Source: Oscillatoria salina IIICB1 (GTDB lineage Bacteria > Cyanobacteriota > Cyanobacteriia > Cyanobacteriales > SIO1D9). Taken from it: a stretch of DNA of 64,000 nt. Under the pieces are notes generated by a model. That model had not been told where the DNA came from, searched no databases, and saw nothing but the letters and a program-made list of their open reading frames with translations. The position numbers and the translations under genes are program-made. The DNA is taken from contig NZ_JAAHBQ010000025.1 in assembly GCF_020144665.1 (NCBI RefSeq), forward strand, positions 1 through 64,000, written 5' to 3'. This document shows positions 48,301 through 56,156 of the stretch, in pieces; the first letter of the stretch is position 1; each line of letters starts with the position of its first letter.

Positions 48301-49279
48301 TAAAATTCGACTTAGGTTGAGCCATCGCTGCTTGTAGCGCGATCGTTAATTCATCTAGAAAACGCCGTACCTCCTCAGCCGAGGGACAAAGCGTAAATAA
48401 CTCTTCAAACTGATCGATGACTAATAATAACTGCTTCGCTTGGCGGTTTTGCTGCAAAACTTGCTCAACCACATCCCGCAAACCATATTCCCCCAAACGC
48501 AACATCGTCGCCAGTTTTTTGATTTCCTTTAACTTATCAACTTCGCTAATTTCCAGTTGTAGCGCCGGAATCAAAGCCGCAGCTAAAGCATAAAAAGGAC
48601 TATTTCCTAACCTTACCGAGACAATAATCCAATCTGAATCTTGCGAAAGAGAATAAATCAAACCAGCCGCGATTACCGAAGACTTACCACTTCCCGAAGC
48701 ACCAACCACAGCCACCAGCGATCGCGATCGTACCGCTTCTAACAACTTTTCGGTAAACTGCTCTCGTCCGAAAAAGTAAGCTGCATCCTCTGTCTTAAAA
48801 GCAGACAAACCGCGATAAGGACATGAGAGCGAAGATAACTGCTCCGAAGATAGAGGATCTTGTACTGCTAACGAGTCAGAGCGAAACTCCTTTTTGTACC
48901 CCGCGCGATCGAGCAAATAATAGATATTATCCCAACGAATCTTGATTTGTTCCTCAAGTTTCGTTTCTAGTAAAGCTTCAACGTAGCGATACAGCCCATT
49001 CGAGAGAGCCACTTTTACCGTACCCAGTGAATCACCTAACTCCAAAGCAATTTTTTCCGGACTGTGAAGGCAAAGCAATCCTCTCAAATAGCACTTTTCG
49101 ACAGGCGTGAGAATTTTCTTCCGGTTATTTAGCCCATTATAGATTTGCTTGGCTGCCGTCAGATCTCGATAAAGCTTTTTTAACTCCCAAGTCTCTTCAG
49201 CCTCAACAAACTTATCATCGTGTTTTCTCGATTGCCTGGATCTCGATGCCACCACGCCATCAGTCTCCGCTAAACCCAC
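45329..49279 (-). CDS. nSTAND NTPase with HTH-like N-terminus and WD40 repeats
   Basis: A 1316-residue multidomain protein. Residues about 55-110 (LTPVEKCYLRGLLCLHSPEKIALELGDSLGTVKVALSNGL) form a helix-turn-helix like that of sigma region 4/LuxR proteins. An nSTAND ATPase follows: PYRGLSAFKTEDAAYFFGRE (about 153-172), Walker A GASGSGKSS (about 190-198) and Walker B LLVIDQFEELF (about 284-294). A helical region spans about 580-670. About fourteen WD40-type repeats fill 676-1310 (DNTVRLWNL, DGTARVWLW and similar). Such proteins act as ligand-triggered switches in signalling, defence or cell death; no effector domain other than the HTH-like part is visible. The start is GTG at 49279, with AGGATC about 10 nt upstream. 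Confidence 0.9.
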   Translation of the reverse strand: MGLAETDGVVASRSRQSRKHDDKFVEAEETWELKKLYRDLTAAKQIYNGLNNRKKILTPVEKCYLRGLLCLHSPEKIALELGDSLGTVKVALSNGLYRYVEALLETKLEEQIKIRWDNIYYLLDRAGYKKEFRSDSLAVQDPLSSEQLSSLSCPYRGLSAFKTEDAAYFFGREQFTEKLLEAVRSRSLVAVVGASGSGKSSVIAAGLIYSLSQDSDWIIVSVRLGNSPFYALAAALIPALQLEISEVDKLKEIKKLATMLRLGEYGLRDVVEQVLQQNRQAKQLLLVIDQFEELFTLCPSAEEVRRFLDELTIALQAAMAQPKSNFKLAIALRADFYGYAIAHRAFSDCLQGAIVNLSSMNNQELREAIAKPAQMIGVEIETGLTERILEAVSKEPGNLPLLEFALTLLWEKSLADWQLNLPTSDSEVKFVLTHKAYEEIGGVELALAQHAEKVYDSLHSEAKQQAQQIFIQLVRPGEGTADTRRLATRTQLGENSTDLVMRLADARLVVTGRDKATGEETVEIVHEALISGWERLRQWMEIDREFRIWQEQLRFAINQWEVGERKEDLLLPKALLAKAEVWQEKRFEDLAASEINFIEASKIYHEKEAERWRRVCEEAQQQKQIALAHQLAVQAEMLRRTSSDLLVRSVLLAVESLRRYPTLEGAQTLRRGLALLPRPVASMQENQFEWVLAAAFSGDGNYLATLNESDCLQVWNVQAEEEIHSIQPASAIVARPKLMIRDRAIINPMALSFDGQFLATASLDNTVRLWNLTTQKYFTFASKAEIKYLAFSEDGRFLAAASEDDLVRIWNLTNGEEICLSHEEGVRAIAFSSDRQFLATVGMDNTAKIWDLAHQKEVTAKTYQGFVSHVVFTEDGKCLAVESRDSNLYIWNVFSGEQVTCLTHKGNAVALNFSPQGKYLASADDGRYYCNSLCCVNCFEVVYVWNLNRGTEVARITHPTIAVAFSFDETKIATVGRYSPARRVWEINTGEEVVCLPCAGGSQGRVSFNPNLETLATICQGEVQLWSIKTGQNIVSLAARKVLAISPDWRYLVVADEGEVCLQSMEIETNKYYLTYNSNILNTVWSGNGRNLAIATSDRLVKVWQLNENSEVKSFPQEGEVQDLALSYQGKYLAVVVENLTYIWDVFLLEEIIALEHLECLSTAVSFSFDEEYLAVGNYDGIIEVWRVKDWSKVTSMRHDWDVRETGRDIKSIAFSPDGKYLATACADCTARVWEIATGREIGRMTHEDCVWAVEFSLNGKYIATNSSDGTARVWLWRSPDLIAEACRSLTRNLYEEEWQQYLGNEPYRPTCPNLP

Positions 49280-49415
49280 ATCTTAGATCCTAACCATTTT
49301 CATAACCAAAATTATGATTTTTATCAGGAGACTAGCAAGCAGGAAAATTTATATCTTATAGGAGAACAGATTTCGAGGGAAATAAATCTCGCCTTTACTA
49401 CATTTGGTAACTGAT

Positions 49416-49721
49416 TTACTCTGTTACCACTCGTAGCAGAGATTTTCCAAAAGAATCATAAGAGATCTTCGGGGTGTAGTTATCGATCCTCCCATCATCT
49501 AAGTGCGTCGAGCGAACGATAATAATTTCTTTTGGAATCAGAATTTGACTGTCAGGACACAATCTTAGTCCGCAGATACACGAATTTACCCTCAAACCAA
49601 TTCTTAGCTCGATTTCATTGAATCGTACTGGGAAAAGGTTATAGTCTGTTGTCGAACACATAAGGAGTGGTAATTTTGTAGGTGCGTGTTTTGATGTAGT
49701 CTGTCTGCACAATGCGGGCAT
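49416..49721 (-). CDS. Possible small hypothetical protein
   Basis: A frame of up to 101 residues upstream of the nSTAND-WD40 gene on the same strand. The part after an internal Met (about residue 21) is more protein-like, with PVRFNEIELRIGLRVNSCICGLRL and IPKEIIIVRS, and has three Cys. I do not recognise a family, no ribosome-binding site is evident, and the N-terminal part may be untranslated. A gene is possible but unproven. Confidence 0.3.
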   Translation of the reverse strand: MPALCRQTTSKHAPTKLPLLMCSTTDYNLFPVRFNEIELRIGLRVNSCICGLRLCPDSQILIPKEIIIVRSTHLDDGRIDNYTPKISYDSFGKSLLRVVTE

Positions 49722-50068
49722 TCTGGCTAGAGAGTTTAGGGGTAAGCACTTTTATTGCCTGTCGGGGTGAATAAAGGTAATAAAGTTTGGCTACCCTTTA
49801 TTGACGGAGACTTTGAGAAGGAAAATTTTAATCGTAGGTGTTGGCGCATCTACGGTTTTTTGTTTTGGGGGATTGGGGATTGGGGACTGGGGATTGGGGA
49901 TTGGGGATTGGGGGGAGACAAGGGGGACAAGGGGGACAAGGAGGAGGGTGAGGAATTAGGGGATAAACTGATAACTTTTAACTGTTCGCTGATAACTGGT
50001 AACTGCTAACTGATAACTGATAACTGTTCACTGGTAACTGATAACTGATAACTGATAACCCCAATCCC
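49722..50068. repeat. STRR composite block with spacer
   Basis: GGGGATT heptamers with GGGGACT variants (about 49868-49914), then GAGACAAGGGGG and GACAAGG units, and then a long AACTGATAACT-rich tract (about 49965-50060). It ends directly at the stop of asnS on the minus strand. No gene is present in this 347-nt gap; a frame running through the heptamers is an artefact of the repeat. Confidence 0.9.
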
Positions 50069-51460
50069 TTAAAATTCTGCACTCAAAGGAGTACGGGGGA
50101 AAGGAATCACATCACGAATATTACCCATTCCAGTCATAAATTGTACCAGGCGCTCGAATCCTAAACCGAAACCAGCGTGAGGTACTGTCCCATAACGACG
50201 TAAATCGAGATACCACCATAAATCTTCGGGGGACATTTCGGTTTCTTGGATGCGTTTTTCTAAGATATCTAAACGTTCTTCCCGTTGGGAACCGCCGATG
50301 ATTTCACCAATTTTGGGTGCGAGTACGTCCATTGCAGCGACTGTCTTGTCGTCATCGTTTAAACGCATATAGAAAGCTTTGATCCCTTTTGGATAATCTC
50401 TGACAATGACTGGTTTTTTGAAGAGTTCTTCGGCTAAATAGCGTTCGTGTTCTGATTGTAAATCGGCTCCCCACTCGACGGGAAACTCAAATTTACGGTC
50501 AGCTTTTTCGAGTAACGCGATCGCTTCTGTATATGTTATCCGCTCGAAGTCGTTATTGATGATATTATCTGCCGTTGCGAGGACAGTATTATCAATACGC
50601 TGGTTGAAAAATTCCATGTCTTCGGCGCAATTTTCCAGAACGTATTGGAAAATGTACTTGAGGAATTCTTCAGCTAAGTCCATATCTCCTTGTAAGTCGC
50701 AGAAAGCTATTTCCGGTTCTACCATCCAAAATTCTGCCAGGTGACGGGAGGTGTTAGAATTTTCGGCGCGGAATGTCGGACCAAAGGTATAAACATTTTT
50801 AAACGACATTGCCATTACTTCGGCTTCGAGTTGTCCGCTAACGGTAAGATAAGCTTGTCGTCCAAAGAAGTCTTGTTCAAAGTCAATTTCTTCGCTGTCG
50901 AGACGCGGAATTTGCTTTAAATCTAAACTGGTGACAGTAAATAACTCTCCTGCACCTTCGCAGTCGCTAGCGGTGATTAAAGGCGTGTGTATCCACAAGA
51001 AACCTTTTTTTTGGAAAAATTGATGAATGGCGTTAGAAGCGGCGTTACGGACGCGAAAAACAGCCCCGAGAGTATTTGTGCGCGATCGCAAATGTCCGAT
51101 CGTACGCAAAAATTCAAATGAGTGGCGTTTCTTTTGTAAGGGATAGGTTTCGGGATCGGATTCGCCGTAAACTTTTAAGTGATTGGCTTGTACTTCGATA
51201 CGCTGTCCTTTTCCTTGGGAAGCAACTAATACCCCAGTTACTTCTACTGAAGCGCCTGTATTAATTTTTTTCAGCAAATCGTTGTAATTTGGCAACTGGG
51301 GATTGAGTACCACTTGCAGACTCGCCATTGATGAGCCATCATTAACTTCCATAAAGGCAAAATTCTTTAACTCGCGTTTGGTACGCACCCATCCTTGAAT
51401 GGTTACTGACTCGTCCGGCTGACCGTTTTTGAGAATATCTGCAATGCGTTGCGTTGCCAT
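50069..51460 (-). CDS. asnS: Asparaginyl-tRNA synthetase
   Basis: Class II synthetase of 463 residues that charges tRNA-Asn. The N-terminal OB-fold anticodon-binding domain ([25 protein letters not shown]) spans about residues 18-100. Class II motif 1 ([26 protein letters not shown]), motif 2 ([22 protein letters not shown]) and motif 3 ([16 protein letters not shown]) are complete. The start is ATG at 51460. It is monocistronic; the stop codon touches an STRR repeat block. Confidence 0.97.
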   Translation of the reverse strand: MATQRIADILKNGQPDESVTIQGWVRTKRELKNFAFMEVNDGSSMASLQVVLNPQLPNYNDLLKKINTGASVEVTGVLVASQGKGQRIEVQANHLKVYGESDPETYPLQKKRHSFEFLRTIGHLRSRTNTLGAVFRVRNAASNAIHQFFQKKGFLWIHTPLITASDCEGAGELFTVTSLDLKQIPRLDSEEIDFEQDFFGRQAYLTVSGQLEAEVMAMSFKNVYTFGPTFRAENSNTSRHLAEFWMVEPEIAFCDLQGDMDLAEEFLKYIFQYVLENCAEDMEFFNQRIDNTVLATADNIINNDFERITYTEAIALLEKADRKFEFPVEWGADLQSEHERYLAEELFKKPVIVRDYPKGIKAFYMRLNDDDKTVAAMDVLAPKIGEIIGGSQREERLDILEKRIQETEMSPEDLWWYLDLRRYGTVPHAGFGLGFERLVQFMTGMGNIRDVIPFPRTPLSAEF

Positions 51461-51557
51461 GTTGTCTCTTACCTAAAATTACCAGATTTCACTTTATTTA
51501 ATTATTTTAGTGGGGCGCACGGTTGTACGCCCTTCGTCCCTAACCATTAACTAGAAG

Positions 51558-51923
51558 TTAACCTGCACAAGATTTGAGTAGCCAACCGATAACTACTCCC
51601 AATCCACCAAAGCGTACTGCTTGCCAAAATGGTTCTTTTAAGCTATCCCAGCTAAAGAGACTACTTTCTAAGTTTAGTTCGATTGTGTCTAACTCTTGCT
51701 GAATTTGGGCTAATTCGGCTTTAATTTCCGGAGAATTACGGACTGGGCGCGGTTGTTGTTGAAGTTCCTGCTGACGCTGAAGAAGTTGGGTTTGGATTTC
51801 GCTGTCTCGCTTAACTTGTTGATAGCGTTCGTTGAGAGCGTGCAGCGATCGCTCTACTTCTGCTAAAGTTTGTGCTAATTCGGCTTCGTTGCCCTCCGGC
51901 TGACGAGAATTTTTTCGAGGCAT
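51558..51923 (-). CDS. Coiled-coil protein with C-terminal membrane helix
   Basis: A 121-residue protein. Residues about 10-90 are a charged Glu/Gln/Arg-rich coiled coil (AELAQTLAEVERSLHALNERYQQV and IKAELAQIQQELDTIELN), followed by one hydrophobic segment at the end (VRFGGLGVVIGWLLKSC). It is probably anchored in a membrane by its tail. I do not recognise the family. The start is ATG at 51923; divergent from the DUF6439-like gene with about 40 nt between starts. Confidence 0.7.
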   Translation of the reverse strand: MPRKNSRQPEGNEAELAQTLAEVERSLHALNERYQQVKRDSEIQTQLLQRQQELQQQPRPVRNSPEIKAELAQIQQELDTIELNLESSLFSWDSLKEPFWQAVRFGGLGVVIGWLLKSCAG

Positions 51924-51964
51924 TTTACACTATATTTGAGATATTACTTGCTCGAATTTTTTGT

Positions 51965-52261
51965 ATGTCTCAATCCACTCAGTCTCAGTTATCGAAAACC
52001 GATACCCTCAACCAATTTACCACTATTGAACTCGCTCAGACACTAGCCGAACGAAACGCGATCGCTCCTCTAGACTGGCATCGTCTCAAGCGTAATCGCC
52101 AAGCACAAGCTTTACAGCACGTTAGTGCTGCTTTAGTCTTTTTGCTCAAACAACAACCCTCAGAGGCGCTGCTACACCTCCGTCAAGCGACAGGATGGCT
52201 CGATCGTTCAATTTCCGCACCTCCCTGCCCTACTCACGGCACGAAGGAAACTTCTAACTAA
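51965..52261 (+). CDS. Small conserved cyanobacterial protein (DUF6439-like)
   Basis: A soluble, mostly helical protein of about 98 residues, likely of a cyanobacterium-restricted family of unknown function (DUF6439 by resemblance). The most distinctive part is TIELAQTLAERNAIAPLDWHRLKRNRQAQALQHVSAALVFLL followed by PSEALLHLRQATGWLDRSI. I choose ATG at 51965 because the preceding 31 codons of the open frame overlap the divergent neighbour and are Phe/Cys-rich and unconserved-looking. It overlaps the end of the convergent RsbW-like gene by 4 nt. Confidence 0.7.
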   Translation: MSQSTQSQLSKTDTLNQFTTIELAQTLAERNAIAPLDWHRLKRNRQAQALQHVSAALVFLLKQQPSEALLHLRQATGWLDRSISAPPCPTHGTKETSN

Positions 52262-52710
52262 CTCAATAGCGGTTGTCGTCTTTTGCTACTTTTAACTTGT
52301 TTAGAAAGCCTTAATTTCGTTCCTTGATTGTTCCAGTGAACTTGATCGAAAATTTGGTGCAGAATGCAGAAGCCGCGACCGCTTTCTGATTCTTCTTCCG
52401 GCAAAAGTTCTTCTGGAGAATCAGAACACTTGCAGTGTGGTTGAAAGCCCGCACCTTGGTCAGAAATTACCCAGGAGTATAAATCATTGGTGACAGAAAA
52501 TTCTACTACTACGGTCTTACTGGGGTCGAGTTGATTCCCATGTTTGGCAGCGTTTACCAAGGCTTCTTGTAAACCCAGTCGCACTTCTGGCTGCCATTCT
52601 GGAGGAACCTTTGCCAATAATAAATCTAGAACTGGACAAAGATAAAGAGTGGATGCGAAGCTCATTTTGCCCCAGTTGCCTTGAGTCCGATGCAGTGAGA
52701 TTGCGATCAC
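52258..52710 (-). CDS. RsbW-like ATP-binding regulatory kinase (GHKL)
   Basis: A protein of about 150 residues with the HATPase_c fold of anti-sigma-factor kinases. The N-box is GLQEALVNAAKHGNQLDP (about 45-62), the G1 box SDQGAGFQP and the G2 region ESGRGFCILHQIFDQV. It probably phosphorylates or sequesters an anti-anti-sigma-type partner in partner-switching control. I choose GTG at 52710 because GAGG lies 8 nt upstream and the family begins near IAISLHRTQGNW; an upstream TTG at 52737 is less likely. Four nt overlap with the convergent DUF6439-like gene. Confidence 0.88.
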   Translation of the reverse strand: MIAISLHRTQGNWGKMSFASTLYLCPVLDLLLAKVPPEWQPEVRLGLQEALVNAAKHGNQLDPSKTVVVEFSVTNDLYSWVISDQGAGFQPHCKCSDSPEELLPEEESESGRGFCILHQIFDQVHWNNQGTKLRLSKQVKSSKRRQPLLS

Positions 52711-53366
52711 GTGCTTGACCTCTAGCTTTGTTTGCAATAAAAATTAGATTCTGAGGAGGTAGAGCGCCCATTCGCCTGAAAGTTTAAGCGCTTTGAAAAC
52801 AAAGTTCTGCTTGGGTTTTGCCACTGCAAATAGCTGTAATTACTATTTCTTAGCTGTTCTTCCCTAGGAAGAGATAAGTTTTGATTGAGAAGCAAGTTTT
52901 TCTTTAAGTTTTTCAAATGCCCTCCTGTTCGAGTAAAATTACAACTCTTCACTTTGTTCTGATTAGCTGAGGTTGGTAATTTAGTTGCTCTAACTAATCT
53001 CAAGCTTTTTGCGCCGTAGGCTTTGGCTTTGCTCATAGTGAAATTGAAGTATAATCGGCGCTTTCTTTAGCACCTAAGAGAAAATGATTTCCCCCGTTTT
53101 GGGTGTAGAAAACCGTACATTTCTTATTATACCGAAACTACTCCTAATACTCTAGAGGGGAAATGAGAATTGGTGATTAGTGATTGGGGAGAGGGGGAAG
53201 ATGGGGAAGATGGGGGAGACTTGGAGGAATTAGAGGATAAACTGATAACTTTTAACTGTTCACTGCTAACTGAACCCAGTCCCCAGTCCCCAGTCCCCAG
53301 TCCCCAGTCCCCAGTCCCCAGTCCCCAGTCCCCAGTCCCTAGTCCCCAGTCCCCAGTCCCTAGTCT
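52711..53366. other. Gap with STRR block at right end
   Basis: About 655 nt. The left 330 nt hold a low-quality minus-strand frame that I do not accept as a gene, plus the presumed promoter of the RsbW-like gene. The right part (53170-53362) is an STRR composite repeat that ends at the rlmD stop. Confidence 0.6.
53170..53362. repeat. STRR composite block (CCCCAGT array)
   Basis: A degenerate GATTGGGG-type start, GATAAACTGATAACTTTTAA and CTGTTCACTG spacer, then about twelve CCCCAGT heptamers (53277-53362) with two CCCTAGT variants. It shares its module order with the blocks at 36 kb and 50 kb. Confidence 0.9.
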
Positions 53367-54779
53367 CTAATCGCTTAACTCGAGAAAAGCCGCAGCTTCG
53401 ATGTGGGAGGTTTGAGGAAAGAAGTCAGCAGGTTGGACGTAAGTTAACTGGTAGTCGCCTTTTTGACAGAGTAATTGCAGGTCCCGGGCGAGAGTGGCTG
53501 GTTTGCAGCTAATGTAGACAATACGCTTGGGTTTGATTTGTAAGAGGGTTTCGAGAACGGCGCGATCGCATCCTTGTCTTGGTGGATCTAGTAAAATTAT
53601 GTCGGGGATCGCTGATATTTGCGATAATAAGTCTTCTACTTTTCCTACCTTAAATTTAACGTTGTTAATGCCATTATTCTCAGCGTTACGCTGGGCTTGT
53701 TCGACGGCTGCGGCTTGGACTTCGATCGCGATCGCTTCTTTGACTCGTTTTGCTAAGGGTAAGGTAAATGTGCCGATCCCGCAATAAGCATCGACTAATA
53801 ACTCTTTTCCCTGTAAATTGAGCATCTCGATTATTTTTGCTAATAAGGCTTCGGCGGCTTCGGTATTGATTTGGAAAAATGTTTCGGGACGCAGTTGCAA
53901 GTTAAGATTGGCAAATTTTTCTGCTAAAGAAGGTTGACCTGCGATACAAATTGTGTCTTGACCAAAAATAACATTGGTGCGCGATCGCTGGAGATTGAGA
54001 CAAACTCCGACTAATTCCGGATAGCGTTGCATCCAGTCTTCAGCTTGCCGAGCGATCCCCGGTAAATTTTTCTCAGTAGATACCAGCGTTAATAAAATTT
54101 CCCCTGTATGCCTGCCAATACGCAGCGAGAGGTGTCGTAACTGCCCTTGATGACTTTTTTCGTCATAAATCGACCAACCGCGCTCCTGGATGTCTTTTTT
54201 GACTTCTGCCAAAAGCGGATTTAAGCGGGGATCTTGGACTGGACATTGATTTAAGTTAACCAATAAATGAGTATTGCGACGATAATAACCCGCTTGAACT
54301 TTGCCGCTACTAGATTTAGCGAGAGGATAGGTAGCTTTGTTGCGGTAGCCTAAACTCGCCTCACCCGTTAAAATTGGGGCAACAAAAGGCTCAGAGAAAC
54401 CGCCAATTCTTGCTAAAGCTTGGACAACCTGGTTACGCTTGGCTTGTTGTTGAAATTCATCGCTAACGTGCTGCCATTGACAACCACCGCATTTGTCAGC
54501 CACGATACAGCGAGGACGTATTCGGTGAGGAGAAGCCGTCAATAGTTTGTCTAGTTTACCAAAAGCGTATTTAGGTTTAACGCGAACTAAACGAACCAAA
54601 GCGCGATCGCCTCGAACAGTATCCGGGACAAATACGACGATCTCGCCATAACGTCCCACACCATCACCGCGATCGCTTAAGTCCGCGATCTCCACTTCAA
54701 CTAAACCACCTTGTTGCCAATCAGAAGCCAAGATTTCCTCACGAGGATAGTTTTTCAGTTTTTTCTTAACAAACTTCAT
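53367..54779 (-). CDS. rlmD: 23S rRNA (uracil-1939-C5)-methyltransferase
   Basis: A 470-residue RumA/TrmA-family enzyme that makes 5-methyluridine in 23S rRNA. The N-terminal TRAM domain (about 25-85; VEIADLSDRGDGVGRYGEIVVF) binds RNA. Cys residues in RPRCIVADKCGGCQWQH are the iron-sulfur ligands. The SAM motif DAYCGIGTFTLPLA (about residue 328), LLDPPRQGCD and the catalytic-Cys motif YISCKPATLARDL follow. RlmC or RlmCD specificity cannot be excluded by sequence reading. The start is ATG at 54779. Its stop codon lies directly next to an STRR repeat. Confidence 0.92.
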   Translation of the reverse strand: MKFVKKKLKNYPREEILASDWQQGGLVEVEIADLSDRGDGVGRYGEIVVFVPDTVRGDRALVRLVRVKPKYAFGKLDKLLTASPHRIRPRCIVADKCGGCQWQHVSDEFQQQAKRNQVVQALARIGGFSEPFVAPILTGEASLGYRNKATYPLAKSSSGKVQAGYYRRNTHLLVNLNQCPVQDPRLNPLLAEVKKDIQERGWSIYDEKSHQGQLRHLSLRIGRHTGEILLTLVSTEKNLPGIARQAEDWMQRYPELVGVCLNLQRSRTNVIFGQDTICIAGQPSLAEKFANLNLQLRPETFFQINTEAAEALLAKIIEMLNLQGKELLVDAYCGIGTFTLPLAKRVKEAIAIEVQAAAVEQAQRNAENNGINNVKFKVGKVEDLLSQISAIPDIILLDPPRQGCDRAVLETLLQIKPKRIVYISCKPATLARDLQLLCQKGDYQLTYVQPADFFPQTSHIEAAAFLELSD

Positions 54780-54965
54780 AATAATTTATATTTTCCTGCA
54801 AAAATTTTATCTTCCGTCTACTCACCTCTCACCTCCGCAGCAATTGAGTAAAGCCGATTGTCCTCGAAGGATCTCGCGAAAACGATCGCTTAAATAGATT
54901 CTTCTCTCTTTCTATGTGACCCTGAGAATAGATAAACTACTAATGTTAAGAGTTTTCGCAATAAT

Positions 54966-55451
54966 ATGAGCGTAGTTAGTCAAGTTATTCTTCAAGCCGA
55001 CGACGAACTCCGATACCCCAGTAGCGGAGAACTAAAAAGCATCAAAGAGTTCCTCAATACAGGTTCTCAACGGATGCGAATCGCCGAGACATTGGCGGAA
55101 AATGAGAAAAAGATTGTCGAACAGGCGAGTAAAGAACTCTGGAAACGCCGTCCAGATTTCATTGCACCCGGTGGAAATGCCTACGGTTCCCGTCAGCGAT
55201 CGCTGTGTATCAGGGATTATGGCTGGTATTTACGCCTAATTACCTACGGGATTCTCGCTGGCGATAAAGGACCAATCGAAAAAATTGGTTTAATTGGCGT
55301 ACGCGAGATGTATAACGCCCTCAATGTACCTGTTCCAGGTATGGTGGAAGCGATTCGTTGTTTAAAAGAAGCTTCTCTGGGTTTACTCAGTACCGATGAT
55401 GCGAAAGAAGCAGAACCCTACTTCGATTACATCATCCAATCCATGTCTTAA
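54966..55451 (+). CDS. apcD: Allophycocyanin alpha-B chain
   Basis: The 161-residue phycobilisome core subunit acting as a terminal energy emitter, transferring excitation mainly towards photosystem I. The N-terminus [18 protein letters not shown] is the ApcD signature and separates it from ApcA. The chromophore-attachment Cys81 lies in [27 protein letters not shown] and the [13 protein letters not shown] end are typical. It stands alone, as apcD usually does, apart from the apcABC operon. A candidate small RNA is encoded on the opposite strand about 130 nt after the stop. Confidence 0.97.
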   Translation: MSVVSQVILQADDELRYPSSGELKSIKEFLNTGSQRMRIAETLAENEKKIVEQASKELWKRRPDFIAPGGNAYGSRQRSLCIRDYGWYLRLITYGILAGDKGPIEKIGLIGVREMYNALNVPVPGMVEAIRCLKEASLGLLSTDDAKEAEPYFDYIIQSMS

Positions 55452-55576
55452 TTGATTGCACTGCTGTAATGTCGTCAGTTTGGAATTTTAGGGCTTTCGG
55501 GGTTGTCAGGCGATCGCCACTAAATAGCCTCTAGTCTTTTAATTCTAGCTGACGGCTGAGTGAGTCATTTTGCCAA

Positions 55577-55607
55577 TAAAAAACCGACAGTTTTGTGAAC
55601 CTGTCGG
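55577..55607 (-). terminator. Rho-independent terminator on the minus strand
   Basis: CCGACAG (55584-55590) and CTGTCGG (55601-55607) pair perfectly around a 10-nt loop; on the minus strand six T follow directly. On the plus strand no T-run follows, so it is not the apcD terminator. Confidence 0.75.
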
Positions 55608-55645
55608 CTGCTGATGTGTTCCCTATTGATGACTCGGCTAGAGTT
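55577..55645 (-). ncRNA. Candidate small RNA opposite the apcD downstream region
   Basis: About 69 nt between a promoter-like site and a perfect terminator hairpin (CCGACAG/CTGTCGG followed by TTTTTT on the minus strand). No open frame explains the promoter and terminator. The unpaired middle contains AATAGGGAACACATCAGCAG. No family match can be claimed from reading alone. Start site is inferred from the -10 element and may be off by a few nt. Confidence 0.4.
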
Positions 55646-55651
55646 CAGTTG

Positions 55652-55680
55652 TTTATAGTATGAAGATTTTGCCGAATCAA
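55652..55680 (-). promoter_or_regulatory. Sigma-70-type promoter for the candidate sRNA
   Basis: On the minus strand TTGATT (complement of 55675-55680) is followed after 17 nt by TATAAA (complement of 55652-55657). The spacing is optimal and the terminator lies about 60-70 nt further on. Confidence 0.45.
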
Positions 55681-55851
55681 AGTAGCGACAGCGATCGTTG
55701 CTACACTGTGAATTTAATCACTGCTTGCAACCCCAGAATCGGCGTGGAGTAAGCGATTAATCATTCACAAAATTAAAGTGAAGCGAGATCCAGGCTAGAC
55801 GAACCACCAATCTCCAAGTCAAATTGCTTTATCAGTTAAATATTTATCAAG

Positions 55852-56145
55852 ATGAGGAAGTTTGAAGGTTTCGATACCCCGATAATTGGCAAATCTATTA
55901 ATCCTTTTCATTATTGTGGTGAGTGTGGATATACCACGACAAGAGATGTAGCAGCTAGTCAGGAAATTAGGAATCGTGGGATATCTGCGCTAGGGCATAG
56001 CGTAGCGGAAAATGTCTGTGGACTGGAAGCGACGGGGAGTATCACACGCGATGCTCTAGTTGGCACAGGACGAAGCAGAAAACCTAATTCGCGAGAGTTA
56101 GGAATCTCCCACTTCAAAACCACCTCGCTAAATGAGGTGGCTTAA
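55852..56145 (+). pseudogene. tnpB: IS200/IS605 tnpB C-terminal remnant
   Basis: Encodes the end of a TnpB RNA-guided nuclease: half of the zinc ribbon (FHYCGECGY), the RuvC-III motif TTTRDVAASQ with its catalytic Asp, and RNRGISALGHSVAENVCG followed by the variable tail RSRKPNSRELGI. Everything N-terminal (RuvC-I, RuvC-II, the first CxxC) is missing; the 20 residues ahead of the ribbon (FEGFDTPIIGKSI) do not look like TnpB. No tnpA is nearby. The 3' end of the element is intact, with a hairpin overlapping the last codons, as in active relatives where this region encodes the guide RNA scaffold. The stop TAA directly abuts the start codon of the next gene. Confidence 0.85.
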
Positions 56146-56156
56146 GTGGGGGAGGA
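56105..56156 (+). mobile_element. Right-end hairpin of the IS200/IS605 element
   Basis: Inner stem CCACCTC/GAGGTGG (56120-56126 and 56134-56140) nested in an outer TCTCCCACTT/AAGTGGGGGAG stem (56105-56114 and 56144-56154). This double hairpin is the usual right end of cyanobacterial IS200/IS605 tnpB elements. Confidence 0.8.

Larger units (their letters stand above)
55452..55851. other. Gap downstream of apcD
   Basis: No protein gene. It contains a promoter-like pair (55652-55680) and a terminator (55577-55607) on the minus strand, together framing a possible small RNA. The right 150 nt lead into the tnpB remnant without a recognisable left transposon end. Confidence 0.55.

Noticed and set aside
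49755-50009. Plus-strand frame of 84 codons through the STRR block near 50 kb
   Set aside because: Its central part (repeated GIGDWGLG and GDKGDKG) is a translation of the heptamer repeats; the frame has no ribosome-binding site and no protein-like ends.
52722-53036. Minus-strand frame of 104 codons upstream of the RsbW-like gene
   Set aside because: Basic, Asn/Ser-rich composition without hydrophobic core, no ribosome-binding site, and it overlaps the chosen start region of the real gene.
53170-53370. Plus-strand frame of 66 codons ending in repeated PQSPVPS
   Set aside because: The sequence is an STRR CCCCAGT array; heptamers read in three frames always give such periodic peptides.
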